DNA from: Stappia stellulata DSM 5886
GTDB taxonomy: Bacteria; Pseudomonadota; Alphaproteobacteria; Rhizobiales; Stappiaceae
Reading direction: 5' to 3'
Assembly (NCBI RefSeq): GCF_000423705.1
Contig: NZ_AUIM01000011.1
Span: forward strand, 62,001 to 126,000
DNA: 64,000 nucleotides
Shown here piece after piece: positions 35,801-43,964 of this stretch. Under the pieces are notes generated by a model. The model searched no databases. It had not been told where the DNA came from and worked only from the letters and a program-made list of their open reading frames with translations. The translations under genes and the position numbers were made by a program. Position 1 is the first letter of the stretch. Each line of letters begins with the position of its first letter.

Positions 35801-36198
35801 CCGGGCAGCGGCGCGAGAACGATCCCCTCGCCCCAGGCAACCAGATCCTCCAGCGTCAGATGGCATTCGCCCTTGGGCGCGCGCCGGTTGCCGATCGTCA
35901 GGAGCCGCGTCAGCCGGCCATAAGCCTGCCGCTCGCGCGGCCAGGCGAGAATATCCGGCGTGCCGTCGCAAAACCCCAGCCGGCAGCCGATCACAAGCTG
36001 CAGCCCGATTTCCTTCGCCGCCATATGCGCGCGCACGACGCCGGCCAGCGAATTGCGGTCGCAAATGCCAAGGCCCGCCAGACCGAGCGCGGCCGCCTGG
36101 CGGACGAGTTCCTCCGGATGCGACGCGCCGCGCAGGAAGGAGAAATTCGTCGCCGCGCAAAGCTCGGCATAGGGGCGCGATCCGGTCTGCACGCTCAT
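32839..36198 (-). CDS. dnaE2: Error-prone DNA polymerase III alpha subunit DnaE2
   Basis: The 1119-residue product is the C-family polymerase of the SOS mutasome, copying damaged DNA with low fidelity. A PHP domain occupies about residues 8-200, the palm holds PDIDVDF with D381, D383 and D385, and the C-terminal half includes the HhH and OB regions ([22 protein letters not shown]). Length fits DnaE2 rather than the replicative DnaE1 (about 1160). Its start overlaps the stop of imuB (ATGA), the last of three coupled genes. Confidence 0.96.
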   Translation of the reverse strand: [1119 protein letters not shown]

Positions 36199-37862
36199 GC
36201 ATAAAGACCTTGCAGGAACCAGCGTGGCGGCGGCCCCTGCGGGGCGGAATCCACGCCGTAAAGGCCCTCGCGATACAACCAGAAGCGCCGCCCCTCGCCG
36301 TCCTCCACCCGGTAATAGTCACGCGCCGGCGCCGGTCGCGGCTCCTGCCACCAGGGGGGGACGAGTCGTTCCGGGCCTTCGCAGGCGCGCACCTCGTAAA
36401 GCGCGCGCCGCCAGCGAAAGCGCAAGGGCGGCCCCTCGGGCACCATCGCCACCGCCTCGACCGGCTCGGGCGGATCAATCAGCCGCAAGGGCCGCAGCTG
36501 CGGCGTGTCCGGCGCCACCGGCGTCTGCGAGCACCAGACGAGAGCACCCGTGTCAACCACGGCCGCCGGCACCAGTTTCTGGCGAATTTCCGGCAAATGG
36601 GTGTCGCACGGCAGGAAACGGGCGACCCGGGCAATCCCGAGCCGCGCACCGAGACGGTCGATCAGCGCCTCGAGCGCTTCCGCATGTTCACCCGTCTGCG
36701 CGAAATCGGCCTGTGCCGGCTCGAAGCGCTGCACCTCCAGAACGCACAGGCGCACGAGGTCGAAGCCGAAGCCCGCGTCGAAGTCGTCACCAAGCGCGGC
36801 AAGCTTTTCCGAAAAGAGCCCGCGCACCCTTGCGGGATCGCGAAGGGCACGGCTGGTGCCCACCGTCACCCGGTTGACGACGCCGTCCACCCGAAACAGG
36901 GCAAGTTCGAAGGCCCGCCCGCCCTCGCCGCGCCGCTCCAGATCGAGCGAAAGACGCTCTGCAAGCCCCAGGATCACGCCGCGCACGTCCTCCTCGCGGG
37001 AGATCGGCTCGAAAAAGCGTCGGTCCGCGGCCAAAAGCGGCGCAGCCAGGCGGGGCGAGATCGGCTCCGCCGCGTCTCCGCGCAACCGCTCGATCCGGCG
37101 CACCAGATCGCGCCCGAACCGCGCGGCGAGCGGCCCGCGCGGCCGGTCGATCACATCGGCGACCTGCGTCAGTCCGACCCGGCCAAGCGCATCGAGCGTT
37201 GCGTCCTCCAGCCGCAAGGCCGCCATCGGAAGGGGGGCAAGCACCTCGCGCCAGGCCCCGGGAGGAAGGCCACCGCAGGACGGCTCTCCTGAAAGAACGT
37301 CCCGCGCCAGAGCATGGCGCGCATATGCCCAGGCTGCCGCCGGCGTATCGGCCACGCCGGCCCGCACCGCAAATCCCTGATCGCCCAGCCGGCGAAGACA
37401 ATCGCGCATGAGCGCGTGTTCCCCGGCGGGCAGCCTCTCCTCCCCGGCCGGCGCAGCACTTTCGTCATGGGCAAACAGATGCGCGCAGCCGGTGATGTCG
37501 AGCAGGAGACCGTCCTCGCCATCCAGAGCGACGAGCGGCGTATAGCGATCGCACCAGTCCGCAAGGGCGGCGAGCAGGGCCGCCACCTCGCCCGCAGCCT
37601 GCGCGTCGCTCTGCAGCGCGGGATGCCGGGCACGGGCATCCGCCAGCGGCTCGTCCGCCGTCACCCCAAGCGCCCGGGCGGGAGCATTCAGCGCCACGAT
37701 GCGATCGGCGCCACGACGGGCAGCGACCACCACACGCGGCACGGGGTCAGCGCCGCGAGAACGCCATGACGCGCCCCGTTCCAGACGCTCCAGCCGGTCC
37801 GTCGCCAGTTCGGGGAACCACAGGCTCACGATCCGCTGGCGCGGCGAAGCTTCGCATCGCAT
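36195..37862 (-). CDS. imuB: ImuB, Y-family polymerase-like mutasome protein
   Basis: The 555-residue product is the Y-family-like hub of the mutasome that brings DnaE2 to the sliding clamp and is itself not an active polymerase in studied species. RIVSLWFPELATDRLER opens the palm, and LLLDITGCAHLF is the region of the former active site. A C-terminal extension of about 150 residues should hold the partner-binding part. ATG 37862 is chosen, as the frame further upstream is within imuA and unlike protein. It overlaps imuA by 116 bases and dnaE2 by four. Confidence 0.93.
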   Translation of the reverse strand: MRCEASPRQRIVSLWFPELATDRLERLERGASWRSRGADPVPRVVVAARRGADRIVALNAPARALGVTADEPLADARARHPALQSDAQAAGEVAALLAALADWCDRYTPLVALDGEDGLLLDITGCAHLFAHDESAAPAGEERLPAGEHALMRDCLRRLGDQGFAVRAGVADTPAAAWAYARHALARDVLSGEPSCGGLPPGAWREVLAPLPMAALRLEDATLDALGRVGLTQVADVIDRPRGPLAARFGRDLVRRIERLRGDAAEPISPRLAAPLLAADRRFFEPISREEDVRGVILGLAERLSLDLERRGEGGRAFELALFRVDGVVNRVTVGTSRALRDPARVRGLFSEKLAALGDDFDAGFGFDLVRLCVLEVQRFEPAQADFAQTGEHAEALEALIDRLGARLGIARVARFLPCDTHLPEIRQKLVPAAVVDTGALVWCSQTPVAPDTPQLRPLRLIDPPEPVEAVAMVPEGPPLRFRWRRALYEVRACEGPERLVPPWWQEPRPAPARDYYRVEDGEGRRFWLYREGLYGVDSAPQGPPPRWFLQGLYA

Positions 37863-38619
37863 GATCCCACTCCAGCTCCACGGTGCCGGGACGTCCGTCC
37901 CGATTGCGTTGCAGCGCCACCTGCCAGCCGGGCCGGCCAAGGGGCGCCAGTCGAAGTCCGTCCCGCCCCCCGCTCGGCCGGGCTGCGATGCGAAACCGCG
38001 TCACCGCGGCACTTGGCGCGCTCTCTCCCCCATGCCGCAGGAGAAAGGCGGTCGCACCGCCCGCCTCCGTCCGCAGCAACAGCCGCCGCGAGGCCGTGAG
38101 GTCGAGCGCCCGGGGGGCGCCCCGCAACTCCGCCACGACAGCGCAGATTCCACTCGCCTGCACCCCCTCCTCCATCGCCCACAGCGTTTCCTCGACACGG
38201 CGTGTGCGCACCAGAAGCACCCGCGCCGGATCGAGCCCGAAACGCGCCAGCCCTTCCGCATTAGGACATCCGGCTTCCCGCCCGGCCTCCGGTTCCATGA
38301 CCCAGAGAACGGCTCCGGCGCGCCGGGCTGCAAGACACGCCAGCAGCGCGGCGACGAAACCGGTCAGCGCGCCGCCGGACCGGCTCTCGGCGCTTGTCGC
38401 CTCATGCAATGTGCCGCAGGGCATCCCGGAAGAGGCAAACAGTCCGTCGAAACCGGCAACGCCCGTGAGAAGACGGGCCGGACCCTGCCCGTTTGCGGCG
38501 GAGGCAGGGTCCGGCATGAGCCGCCCCTCGCTGGAGAGGCCTCCCTCGAGGGCCGCAACGCGGCTGCGCAGCTCGGCAAGAAGCGTTCGGTCCGGATCGG
38601 GTCGGGGCACGGCAACCAC
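37747..38619 (-). CDS. imuA: ImuA-like mutasome protein
   Basis: The 290-residue product is the ImuA partner of ImuB and DnaE2, a RecA-like fold protein lacking a usable Walker A. ARLLTGVAGFDGLFASSGMPCGTLHEATS is the region where RecA-like proteins start, and LARFGLDPARVLLVRTRRVEETLWAMEEGV is conserved in ImuA. It starts at GTG 38619, six bases from a LexA box. The C-terminal 38 codons overlap the start of imuB in another frame, which is longer than usual overlaps. Confidence 0.88.
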   Translation of the reverse strand: MVAVPRPDPDRTLLAELRSRVAALEGGLSSEGRLMPDPASAANGQGPARLLTGVAGFDGLFASSGMPCGTLHEATSAESRSGGALTGFVAALLACLAARRAGAVLWVMEPEAGREAGCPNAEGLARFGLDPARVLLVRTRRVEETLWAMEEGVQASGICAVVAELRGAPRALDLTASRRLLLRTEAGGATAFLLRHGGESAPSAAVTRFRIAARPSGGRDGLRLAPLGRPGWQVALQRNRDGRPGTVELEWDHAMRSFAAPADREPVVPRTGDGPAGASGTGRVMAFSRR

Positions 38620-38624
38620 TTTTT

Positions 38625-38639
38625 GTTCCTGTTATGTTC
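38625..38639 (-). promoter_or_regulatory. LexA operator of the imuA-imuB-dnaE2 operon
   Basis: GTTCCTGTTATGTTC matches the alphaproteobacterial LexA box GTTC-N7-GTTC exactly. It lies six bases upstream of the imuA start codon, and its minus-strand half GGAAC overlaps the ribosome binding site. LexA bound here would block transcription until DNA damage activates RecA. Confidence 0.85.
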
Positions 38640-38716
38640 TTATAGATTCCGAAACCCGGTCCCGGAGTCAAGCGCCGCGTTTGCACGGACGGGACAGCCG
38701 GAGGCCCGCATGAGGC

Positions 38717-38734
38717 GATCACATTCACGTGATC
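38717..38734. promoter_or_regulatory. Inverted repeat GATCAC-N6-GTGATC
   Basis: A perfect six-base dyad with a six-base spacer lies between the divergent imuA and flippase genes, 58 bases before the flippase start. Its form fits a dimeric helix-turn-helix regulator. Nothing identifies the regulator. Confidence 0.4.
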
Positions 38735-38791
38735 TGAGCTCATCGGCACCCGACATGCCAAGGAGTAAGGAAAATTAAGCCTCGCGCTCCT

Positions 38792-40243
38792 ATGCTTGCG
38801 CGATCGATCGCGAAGGAGCCTATTCTGTTGCGCCTCACCCCATCCACATGGGCCGAACGCATTCTGCCGACTTCCGCCTTCCTGCGCGTTCAACCTGCGC
38901 TGGCACGGCTCGATGCGTTTTTCAACGGCGAACCGGATACCTCCCAGGCGCAACGCATGGCGATGGTCGTGTTTCTCGTGCGCGTCCTCGGCGCCGCACT
39001 CGCTTATGTGTCGCAGGTGATTCTCGCGCGCATGATGGGAAGCCACGAATACGGCATCTATGTCGTGGTGTGGACGCTGGTCGTGGTGCTCGGCATCTTC
39101 GCACCGCTCGGCTTCTCCTCCTCCGTCCTGCGGCTCATTCCCGAATACCGCGCGCTGCCGCGCCCCGACAGACTGAACGCCCTGCTGTTCGGCAGCCGGC
39201 TGGCCGGCGGGCTCTCGGCCACGGCGATCGCCGTCATCGGAATTCTGGCGGTGTGGCTGTTCCAGGACTGGATCACCTCCTATTATGTGCTGCCGCTCTT
39301 CCTGGCCGCCGTTTGCCTGCCTCTCTACACGATCGGCAGCATTCAGGACGGAATTGCACGCGCCTACGACTGGCCGCTGCTGGCGATGCTCCCTCCCTTC
39401 ATCTGGCGCCCGATCGTGCTTCTCGGCGGACTTGTGCTTGCCATACGCTTCGGCGCGCCGGCAACGGCGGCGACCGCCTGCACCGTCGCCATTGTCGCGA
39501 CCTGGTCGGTCACGCTGGCGCAGATGCTGGTGCTCTCGCGCTCTCTGAAACCCGAACCGCCGCGCCTGCCCGCACGCGAGAACTGGACTTTCTCGGTCTG
39601 GCTCAAGATCTCGCTGCCGATCCTTCTGGTCGAAGGCTTCTTCCAGCTCATCACCAGTGCCGATGTCATCCTCGTCAGCTTCTGGCGACCGCCCGACGAG
39701 GTTGCGATCTATTTCGCCGCCTCCAAGACCCCGGCTCTGGCGCATTTCGTCTATTTTGCCGTGCGTTCCGCCACCGCCCACCGCTACTCGCGGCTGTTTC
39801 ACAGCGGCGCTCACGCGGAACTGGCCACCCTCGTCGGCAACACGGCGCGCTGGACCTTCTGGCCCACCCTGGCGCTCTCCCTCGTGCTCGTGCTGATCGG
39901 CCCGTTTCTTCTGTCCCTGTTCGGGCCAGGCTTCGAAAGCGGCTACCCGGTGATGCTTATCCTGTTGTTCGGCGTGCTGGCGCGCGCCTCGGTTGGCCCC
40001 GTCGACGCGCTTCTCACAATGGCCGACCAGCAGAACCGCTGCGCCATGGTCTATGCGCTAACCTTCGCGCTCAACATCGCGCTCAACATCACGCTGATCC
40101 CGATCCTCGGCATTCTGGGCGCCGCGATCGCCACCGCCATCGCCATGATGTTCGAGGCCACGGCCCTTTGCCATCAGGCCCGCAGCCGACTGGGTCTCAA
40201 TCCGTTCGTGCTCGCCAAAACGCAAAGCACCCGGCTGTCTTGA
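38792..40243 (+). CDS. Polysaccharide flippase (MOP/Wzx-like)
   Basis: The 483-residue product is a multi-helix membrane protein of the oligosaccharide flippase type, moving lipid-linked glycans across the inner membrane. About 12-14 hydrophobic segments follow a 45-residue soluble start. VRVLGAALAYVSQVILARMMGSHEYGIYVVVW is the classic Wzx/PST N-terminal motif, and FGPGFESGYPVMLILLFGVLARA is common in the second half. The chosen ATG has a weak ribosome site; TTG 38828 with AAGGAG in front is a real alternative. Substrate is unknown, but the BioF2-like gene downstream and the glycan island support exopolysaccharide. Confidence 0.85.
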   Translation: MLARSIAKEPILLRLTPSTWAERILPTSAFLRVQPALARLDAFFNGEPDTSQAQRMAMVVFLVRVLGAALAYVSQVILARMMGSHEYGIYVVVWTLVVVLGIFAPLGFSSSVLRLIPEYRALPRPDRLNALLFGSRLAGGLSATAIAVIGILAVWLFQDWITSYYVLPLFLAAVCLPLYTIGSIQDGIARAYDWPLLAMLPPFIWRPIVLLGGLVLAIRFGAPATAATACTVAIVATWSVTLAQMLVLSRSLKPEPPRLPARENWTFSVWLKISLPILLVEGFFQLITSADVILVSFWRPPDEVAIYFAASKTPALAHFVYFAVRSATAHRYSRLFHSGAHAELATLVGNTARWTFWPTLALSLVLVLIGPFLLSLFGPGFESGYPVMLILLFGVLARASVGPVDALLTMADQQNRCAMVYALTFALNIALNITLIPILGILGAAIATAIAMMFEATALCHQARSRLGLNPFVLAKTQSTRLS

Positions 40244-40262
40244 GTCAAATTGACGAGCGCCA

Positions 40263-40277
40263 TTAACCACCGCTTAA
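40263..40277. promoter_or_regulatory. CtrA box TTAA-N7-TTAA
   Basis: TTAACCACCGCTTAA is an exact full CtrA site in the gap after the flippase and before the BioF2-like gene. CtrA controls cell-cycle, motility and envelope genes in alphaproteobacteria. It lies 212 bases before the preferred start, or 89 before the earlier ATG. Confidence 0.6.
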
Positions 40278-40308
40278 GGAAACGATCCCTTTCACGCACA
40301 GATTGTGG

Positions 40309-40325
40309 CAGGTTTCTACAACCTG
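40309..40325. promoter_or_regulatory. Inverted repeat CAGGTT-N5-AACCTG
   Basis: A perfect six-base dyad lies 32 bases after the CtrA box in the same leader. It may be an operator or an mRNA hairpin. No T-run follows, so it does not look like a terminator of the flippase gene. Confidence 0.35.
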
Positions 40326-40474
40326 AAGACGGCATCTGAGCTGGACGGGAAATGGCAATGGCTCTTGTAAAGAACCGGATGATCCCTGCATTGTCGGCTC
40401 CGGCATCACGACAAGCATGCCGGACGAGAACGGCACCCCGGCACCAACCGCGCCCGGGAAACGGGAGAGCCTGC

Positions 40475-41623
40475 GTGAACGGCACGACGACAGTGACCTT
40501 CACCGCAGCACAGGCCGGCGAGCACCTCCCCGCCTGGTCGGCGCTCGCGGATGTGGCCGTCGAACCCAACCCGTTCTTTCGCCCCGACTTCCTGTTGCCC
40601 TATCTGGCGCATATGGAGCACCGCGAAGTCGCGATCTGCGCCGTGCGCAGCAACCGCGACGGCGCCCTTCTCGCCCTCGCACCCGTCGCACGACGCCGCC
40701 TCGGCTTTGCACTGGCCGGCGCAGCCTTGCATGCCGGAGAATACGGCCCGCTCGGCACCCCCCTGATCGCGCCGCAGGCCGATTCCGACACGCTGACAAG
40801 CCTGCTCGACACGGCCGCCGCCCGGTTCGGCACCGATCTTGTCACGCTGCCTTACCTGCGCACCGACGGGCCAGTCTACGACATGCTGCTCGATCTCGCC
40901 GAAACCTCGAAGTGGCGGGTGGCACGCGAAGCGGTCAGCCTGCGCGCCGGCCACGCGACCGGGCAGACGGGCCAGGAACAATACGGCCTGCTGGGCAGAC
41001 GCCGGCGCAAGGAAATCGGTCGCCAGCTACGCCGGCTGTCCGAAACCGGGGAGACACGGTTCACGAGCCTGACCGCACCGGCCGACACCTGCGCGGCGTT
41101 TGAAGACTTTCTTGCGCTGGAGGCGCGGGGCTGGAAGGGACGGCGCGGAACCGCCCTGGCCTGCGACCCCGGGCGCATGGCCTTCGCGCGCGCCTTCATC
41201 GCCGACATGGCGCAGGCCGGACGACTGCGGATCGACCGGCTCGATGTCGACGACGTGCCGGTCGCCATCATGATCATGCTGCGCGACAGCCACCGCGCCT
41301 GGTCCTGGAAAATTGCCCATGACGAACAACTGGCCCGCTTCTCGCCCGGTGCCCAGGTCACGCGCTATGCAATGCGCCGGGATCTCGAGGAGCCCGACCT
41401 TGCCGAGGCCGATTCGCTTGCGGTCCCCGACCACCCCATGATCACGCCGCTCTGGCGCGGCCAGGTGCCTTATACCACCGTGTTGCTCGCGCGCGGCGCA
41501 TTTGCCGGCACGCGGCTGTCGCTGGCGCAGGCCGACCATGCGCTGGCGCGCGGCCTTCACGGGCTGGCGAAATCGGCCCTTCGCCGCCTCCGGTCGCGCG
41601 CAAGACGGGAGGACGCGGCCTGA
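40475..41623 (+). CDS. BioF2-like (GNAT) acyltransferase
   Basis: The product, 382 residues from GTG 40475, carries a BioF2-like acetyltransferase domain in its C-terminal half. RRRRKEIGRQLRRL near residue 185 and FLALEARGWKGRRGTALA near 225 are hallmarks of this family, which acylates polysaccharide or lipid precursors. GGGAGA sits before the GTG. An ATG at 40352 would add 41 residues that look less like protein; that start cannot be excluded. The gene follows the flippase in the same direction, and an acyl group on an exported glycan would make sense. Confidence 0.8.
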   Translation: MNGTTTVTFTAAQAGEHLPAWSALADVAVEPNPFFRPDFLLPYLAHMEHREVAICAVRSNRDGALLALAPVARRRLGFALAGAALHAGEYGPLGTPLIAPQADSDTLTSLLDTAAARFGTDLVTLPYLRTDGPVYDMLLDLAETSKWRVAREAVSLRAGHATGQTGQEQYGLLGRRRRKEIGRQLRRLSETGETRFTSLTAPADTCAAFEDFLALEARGWKGRRGTALACDPGRMAFARAFIADMAQAGRLRIDRLDVDDVPVAIMIMLRDSHRAWSWKIAHDEQLARFSPGAQVTRYAMRRDLEEPDLAEADSLAVPDHPMITPLWRGQVPYTTVLLARGAFAGTRLSLAQADHALARGLHGLAKSALRRLRSRARREDAA

Positions 41624-41634
41624 CCGGCACGGCC

Positions 41635-43275
41635 CTATTCCTCAAGCACGGCGGTCGCGCCGGCCTCGTCGCGCAACAAACGACGGATGACCTTTCCGGT
41701 CGTCGTCATCGGCAGCGCATCGACAAAGGCGATTTCGCGCGGATACTCATGCGCTGACAGGCGCGTGCGCACATGGGCGCGGATATCCTCTTCCAGCTCC
41801 GCCCCCGGACGGGTGCCGGACGTCAGGACCACGAAGGCCTTGACGATTTCCGTGCGCACGGGGTCGGGCTTTCCGACCGCCGCCGCCAATGCGACCGCCG
41901 GATGCGACAACAGACAGTCCTCGATTTCGCCCGGACCGATCCGATATCCCGAAGAGGTGATGATATCGTCTGTCCGCCCGACGAAATGCACGTAGCCGTC
42001 CGCGTCGCGCTCGCCGCGATCTCCCGTCAACATCCAGTCACCGACGAATTTGGCCTCTGTCGCGGCATCCTCGCCCCAGTAGCGCAGAAACATCACCGGA
42101 TCCGGACGGGCAATGGCGATCTGGCCCTGTTCGCCCGGCGGGCAGACACGGCCCTCCTCGTCGACCACCGCCACCGTGTGACCCGGAACAGGCTTGCCGA
42201 TGGCGCCGGCGCGCGACACGCCGAGTGCACCGCAGGAGGCGAGCACGGCATTGCATTCCGTCTGGCCGTAAAATTCGTTGACCGTCAGCCCGAGGTCCTG
42301 GCACGCCCAGTCGTAGGTCTCCCGGCCCAGCGCCTCGCCGGCCGACCCGATGCTGCGCAGCGCCAGGTCGAACCGGCCCCGCGGGCGGGAAACGGTCCGC
42401 AGCATCTTCAGCGCCGTGGGCGGGATGAACGCGTTGCGCACGCGCTGGTCGGCGAGGAGGCGAAGCGCGCGTTCGGGGTCGAATTTCTCGAAGCGGTGCG
42501 AGACGACCGGAACGCCCAGCGCAAGCGAGGGCAGCAAGGCATTGAGCAAGCCGCCCGCCCAGGCCCAGTCCGCCGGCGTCCAGAACAGATCGCCCGGCTG
42601 CGGCAGAAACTCATGCGCCATCTGGATGCCCGGCAGATGCCCGGCCAGCACCCTGTGGCCATGCAGCGCGCCCTTTGGCGGACCGGTGGTGCCGGAGGTG
42701 TAGATCATCATCGCCGGATCGTCAGGCCCGGTCGGGGCGGGCTCAAAGACGTCCCGGCCGTGTGCAAGCAGCGCCTCGAAGGACAGCACGTCGCCGGGCG
42801 TGTCCTGCGTGGAGACCAGCAGTTTCAGATCTGGAAGGGTCTCGCGGATTTCACAGAGTTTTGCGATACCCGGCGCATCGGTGATTGCCGCCGAGGCTCC
42901 GGAGTTCGCCAGGCGGTACTGCAGGGCATCGACACCGAACAGATTGGCAAGCGGCACGACGATGGCGCCGAGCTTGTAGAGGGCAAGATGGGAGACGAGC
43001 GTCTGCGGCGATTGCGGCAGAAGCAACGCGACGCGGTCGCCCCGTGCCACCCCCTGGGCCGCGAGCGCATTCGCCAGCCGGTTGGAGAGCGCGGCCAGTT
43101 GGCCGTAGCTCAGCCGCGTTTCAGCGCCGTCCTCGTCAAGGTGAATGAGCGCAAGCCTGTCGGAACCGCGCGCCGCCCATGCGTCGCAGGCTTCCACCGC
43201 GATATTGTAGCGCTCGGGGATCCGCCAGCGGAAGCGCCGCAGCAGATCATCATAGGAGGATGCGGGGTGCAGCAT
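41635..43275 (-). CDS. Acyl-CoA synthetase (AMP-binding)
   Basis: The 546-residue product is an adenylate-forming enzyme that activates a carboxylic acid to its acyl-CoA through acyl-AMP. MIYTSGTTGPPKGALHGHR is the AMP-binding P-loop, EFYGQTECN is motif A5, TGDRGERDADGYVHFVGR is A7/A8, and the catalytic lysine is in TTTGKVIRRLL near residue 529. Overall form suggests a medium-chain or acetyl-type synthetase. It is convergent with the BioF2-like gene. Chain length cannot be told from sequence. A feed into acetyl-CoA or propionyl-CoA metabolism would fit the nearby ccr. Confidence 0.9.
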   Translation of the reverse strand: MLHPASSYDDLLRRFRWRIPERYNIAVEACDAWAARGSDRLALIHLDEDGAETRLSYGQLAALSNRLANALAAQGVARGDRVALLLPQSPQTLVSHLALYKLGAIVVPLANLFGVDALQYRLANSGASAAITDAPGIAKLCEIRETLPDLKLLVSTQDTPGDVLSFEALLAHGRDVFEPAPTGPDDPAMMIYTSGTTGPPKGALHGHRVLAGHLPGIQMAHEFLPQPGDLFWTPADWAWAGGLLNALLPSLALGVPVVSHRFEKFDPERALRLLADQRVRNAFIPPTALKMLRTVSRPRGRFDLALRSIGSAGEALGRETYDWACQDLGLTVNEFYGQTECNAVLASCGALGVSRAGAIGKPVPGHTVAVVDEEGRVCPPGEQGQIAIARPDPVMFLRYWGEDAATEAKFVGDWMLTGDRGERDADGYVHFVGRTDDIITSSGYRIGPGEIEDCLLSHPAVALAAAVGKPDPVRTEIVKAFVVLTSGTRPGAELEEDIRAHVRTRLSAHEYPREIAFVDALPMTTTGKVIRRLLRDEAGATAVLEE

Positions 43276-43358
43276 CGAAGCGACCTTCGTCGGTCAGGGA
43301 TGCGGGACCCTAGTCCTCAACGCACTGCAGTGCAACAATCGCCCGCAGGGTCAGGCTC

Positions 43359-43871
43359 TCACGGGGCCGGCGACGCCAGCACGAGCGACCAGAACACCCG
43401 GTACTTGGATCCCGGCGCATAGGCAGTCGCGATGCCCATGCGCGTCGCGCGCGGGTCCAGCATCACGGCATTGTGCTTGGGCGAGTCGCGCCAGCCGGAA
43501 AAGGCTTCCGCCAGCGTGCGATAGCCGGCGCTCGCGTTTTCGACCGCATAGGTCTGGGTCTCGCCGGCGGCCGCAAGGCGCGCCGCGAGCCGGTTTTCCG
43601 GCTGCAGGGAGGCCCGCACGTTGTTGGCCTGCGCCATGGCTTCCGCCTGCTGGCGCGCCGCGCGCATCAGCGCCGGATCGACGGTGAGCGGACGAAGCCC
43701 GTTGTTCTGGCGATAGCCGGAGATCATCTGTTGCGCCGACGCCGCATCGACCGCGGCATCGACCCGCGCCAGATCCTTGTAATAGGGGGGCTGGTTCCCG
43801 CGCTCCGGCAGACAGCCCGAAAGAACGAGGGAACAGGCGACGAGAGCAAGGAACCGGGAGAACAGGATCAT
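43359..43871 (-). CDS. CAP/SCP-domain lipoprotein
   Basis: The 170-residue product has a lipoprotein signal ending LVLSGC (C20 lipidated), so it is anchored in the periplasm. The rest is a CAP (SCP/PR-1) domain: YRQNNGLRPLTVDPALMRAARQQAEAMAQ, then GWRDSPKHNAVMLDPRATRMGIA, which is the family signature with its histidine. ATG 43871 is chosen since the longer frame is noise. The role of bacterial CAP proteins is poorly known; some bind sterols, lipids or cell-wall parts. Confidence 0.88.
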   Translation of the reverse strand: MILFSRFLALVACSLVLSGCLPERGNQPPYYKDLARVDAAVDAASAQQMISGYRQNNGLRPLTVDPALMRAARQQAEAMAQANNVRASLQPENRLAARLAAAGETQTYAVENASAGYRTLAEAFSGWRDSPKHNAVMLDPRATRMGIATAYAPGSKYRVFWSLVLASPAP

Positions 43872-43964
43872 GTCGCCGTCATAGCCTGCCGGCGCGCCCA
43901 AGGCGAGAGAATTCGCCGGCGGCGCGAAAGCTCCGCGCCGCCGGGCCATCGGCCTTGCACCGGC

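Noticed and set aside
33376-36204. A 942-codon plus-strand frame opposite dnaE2
   Set aside because: DnaE2 is certain on the minus strand by PHP and PDIDVDF motifs. The other frame has shadow-like composition.
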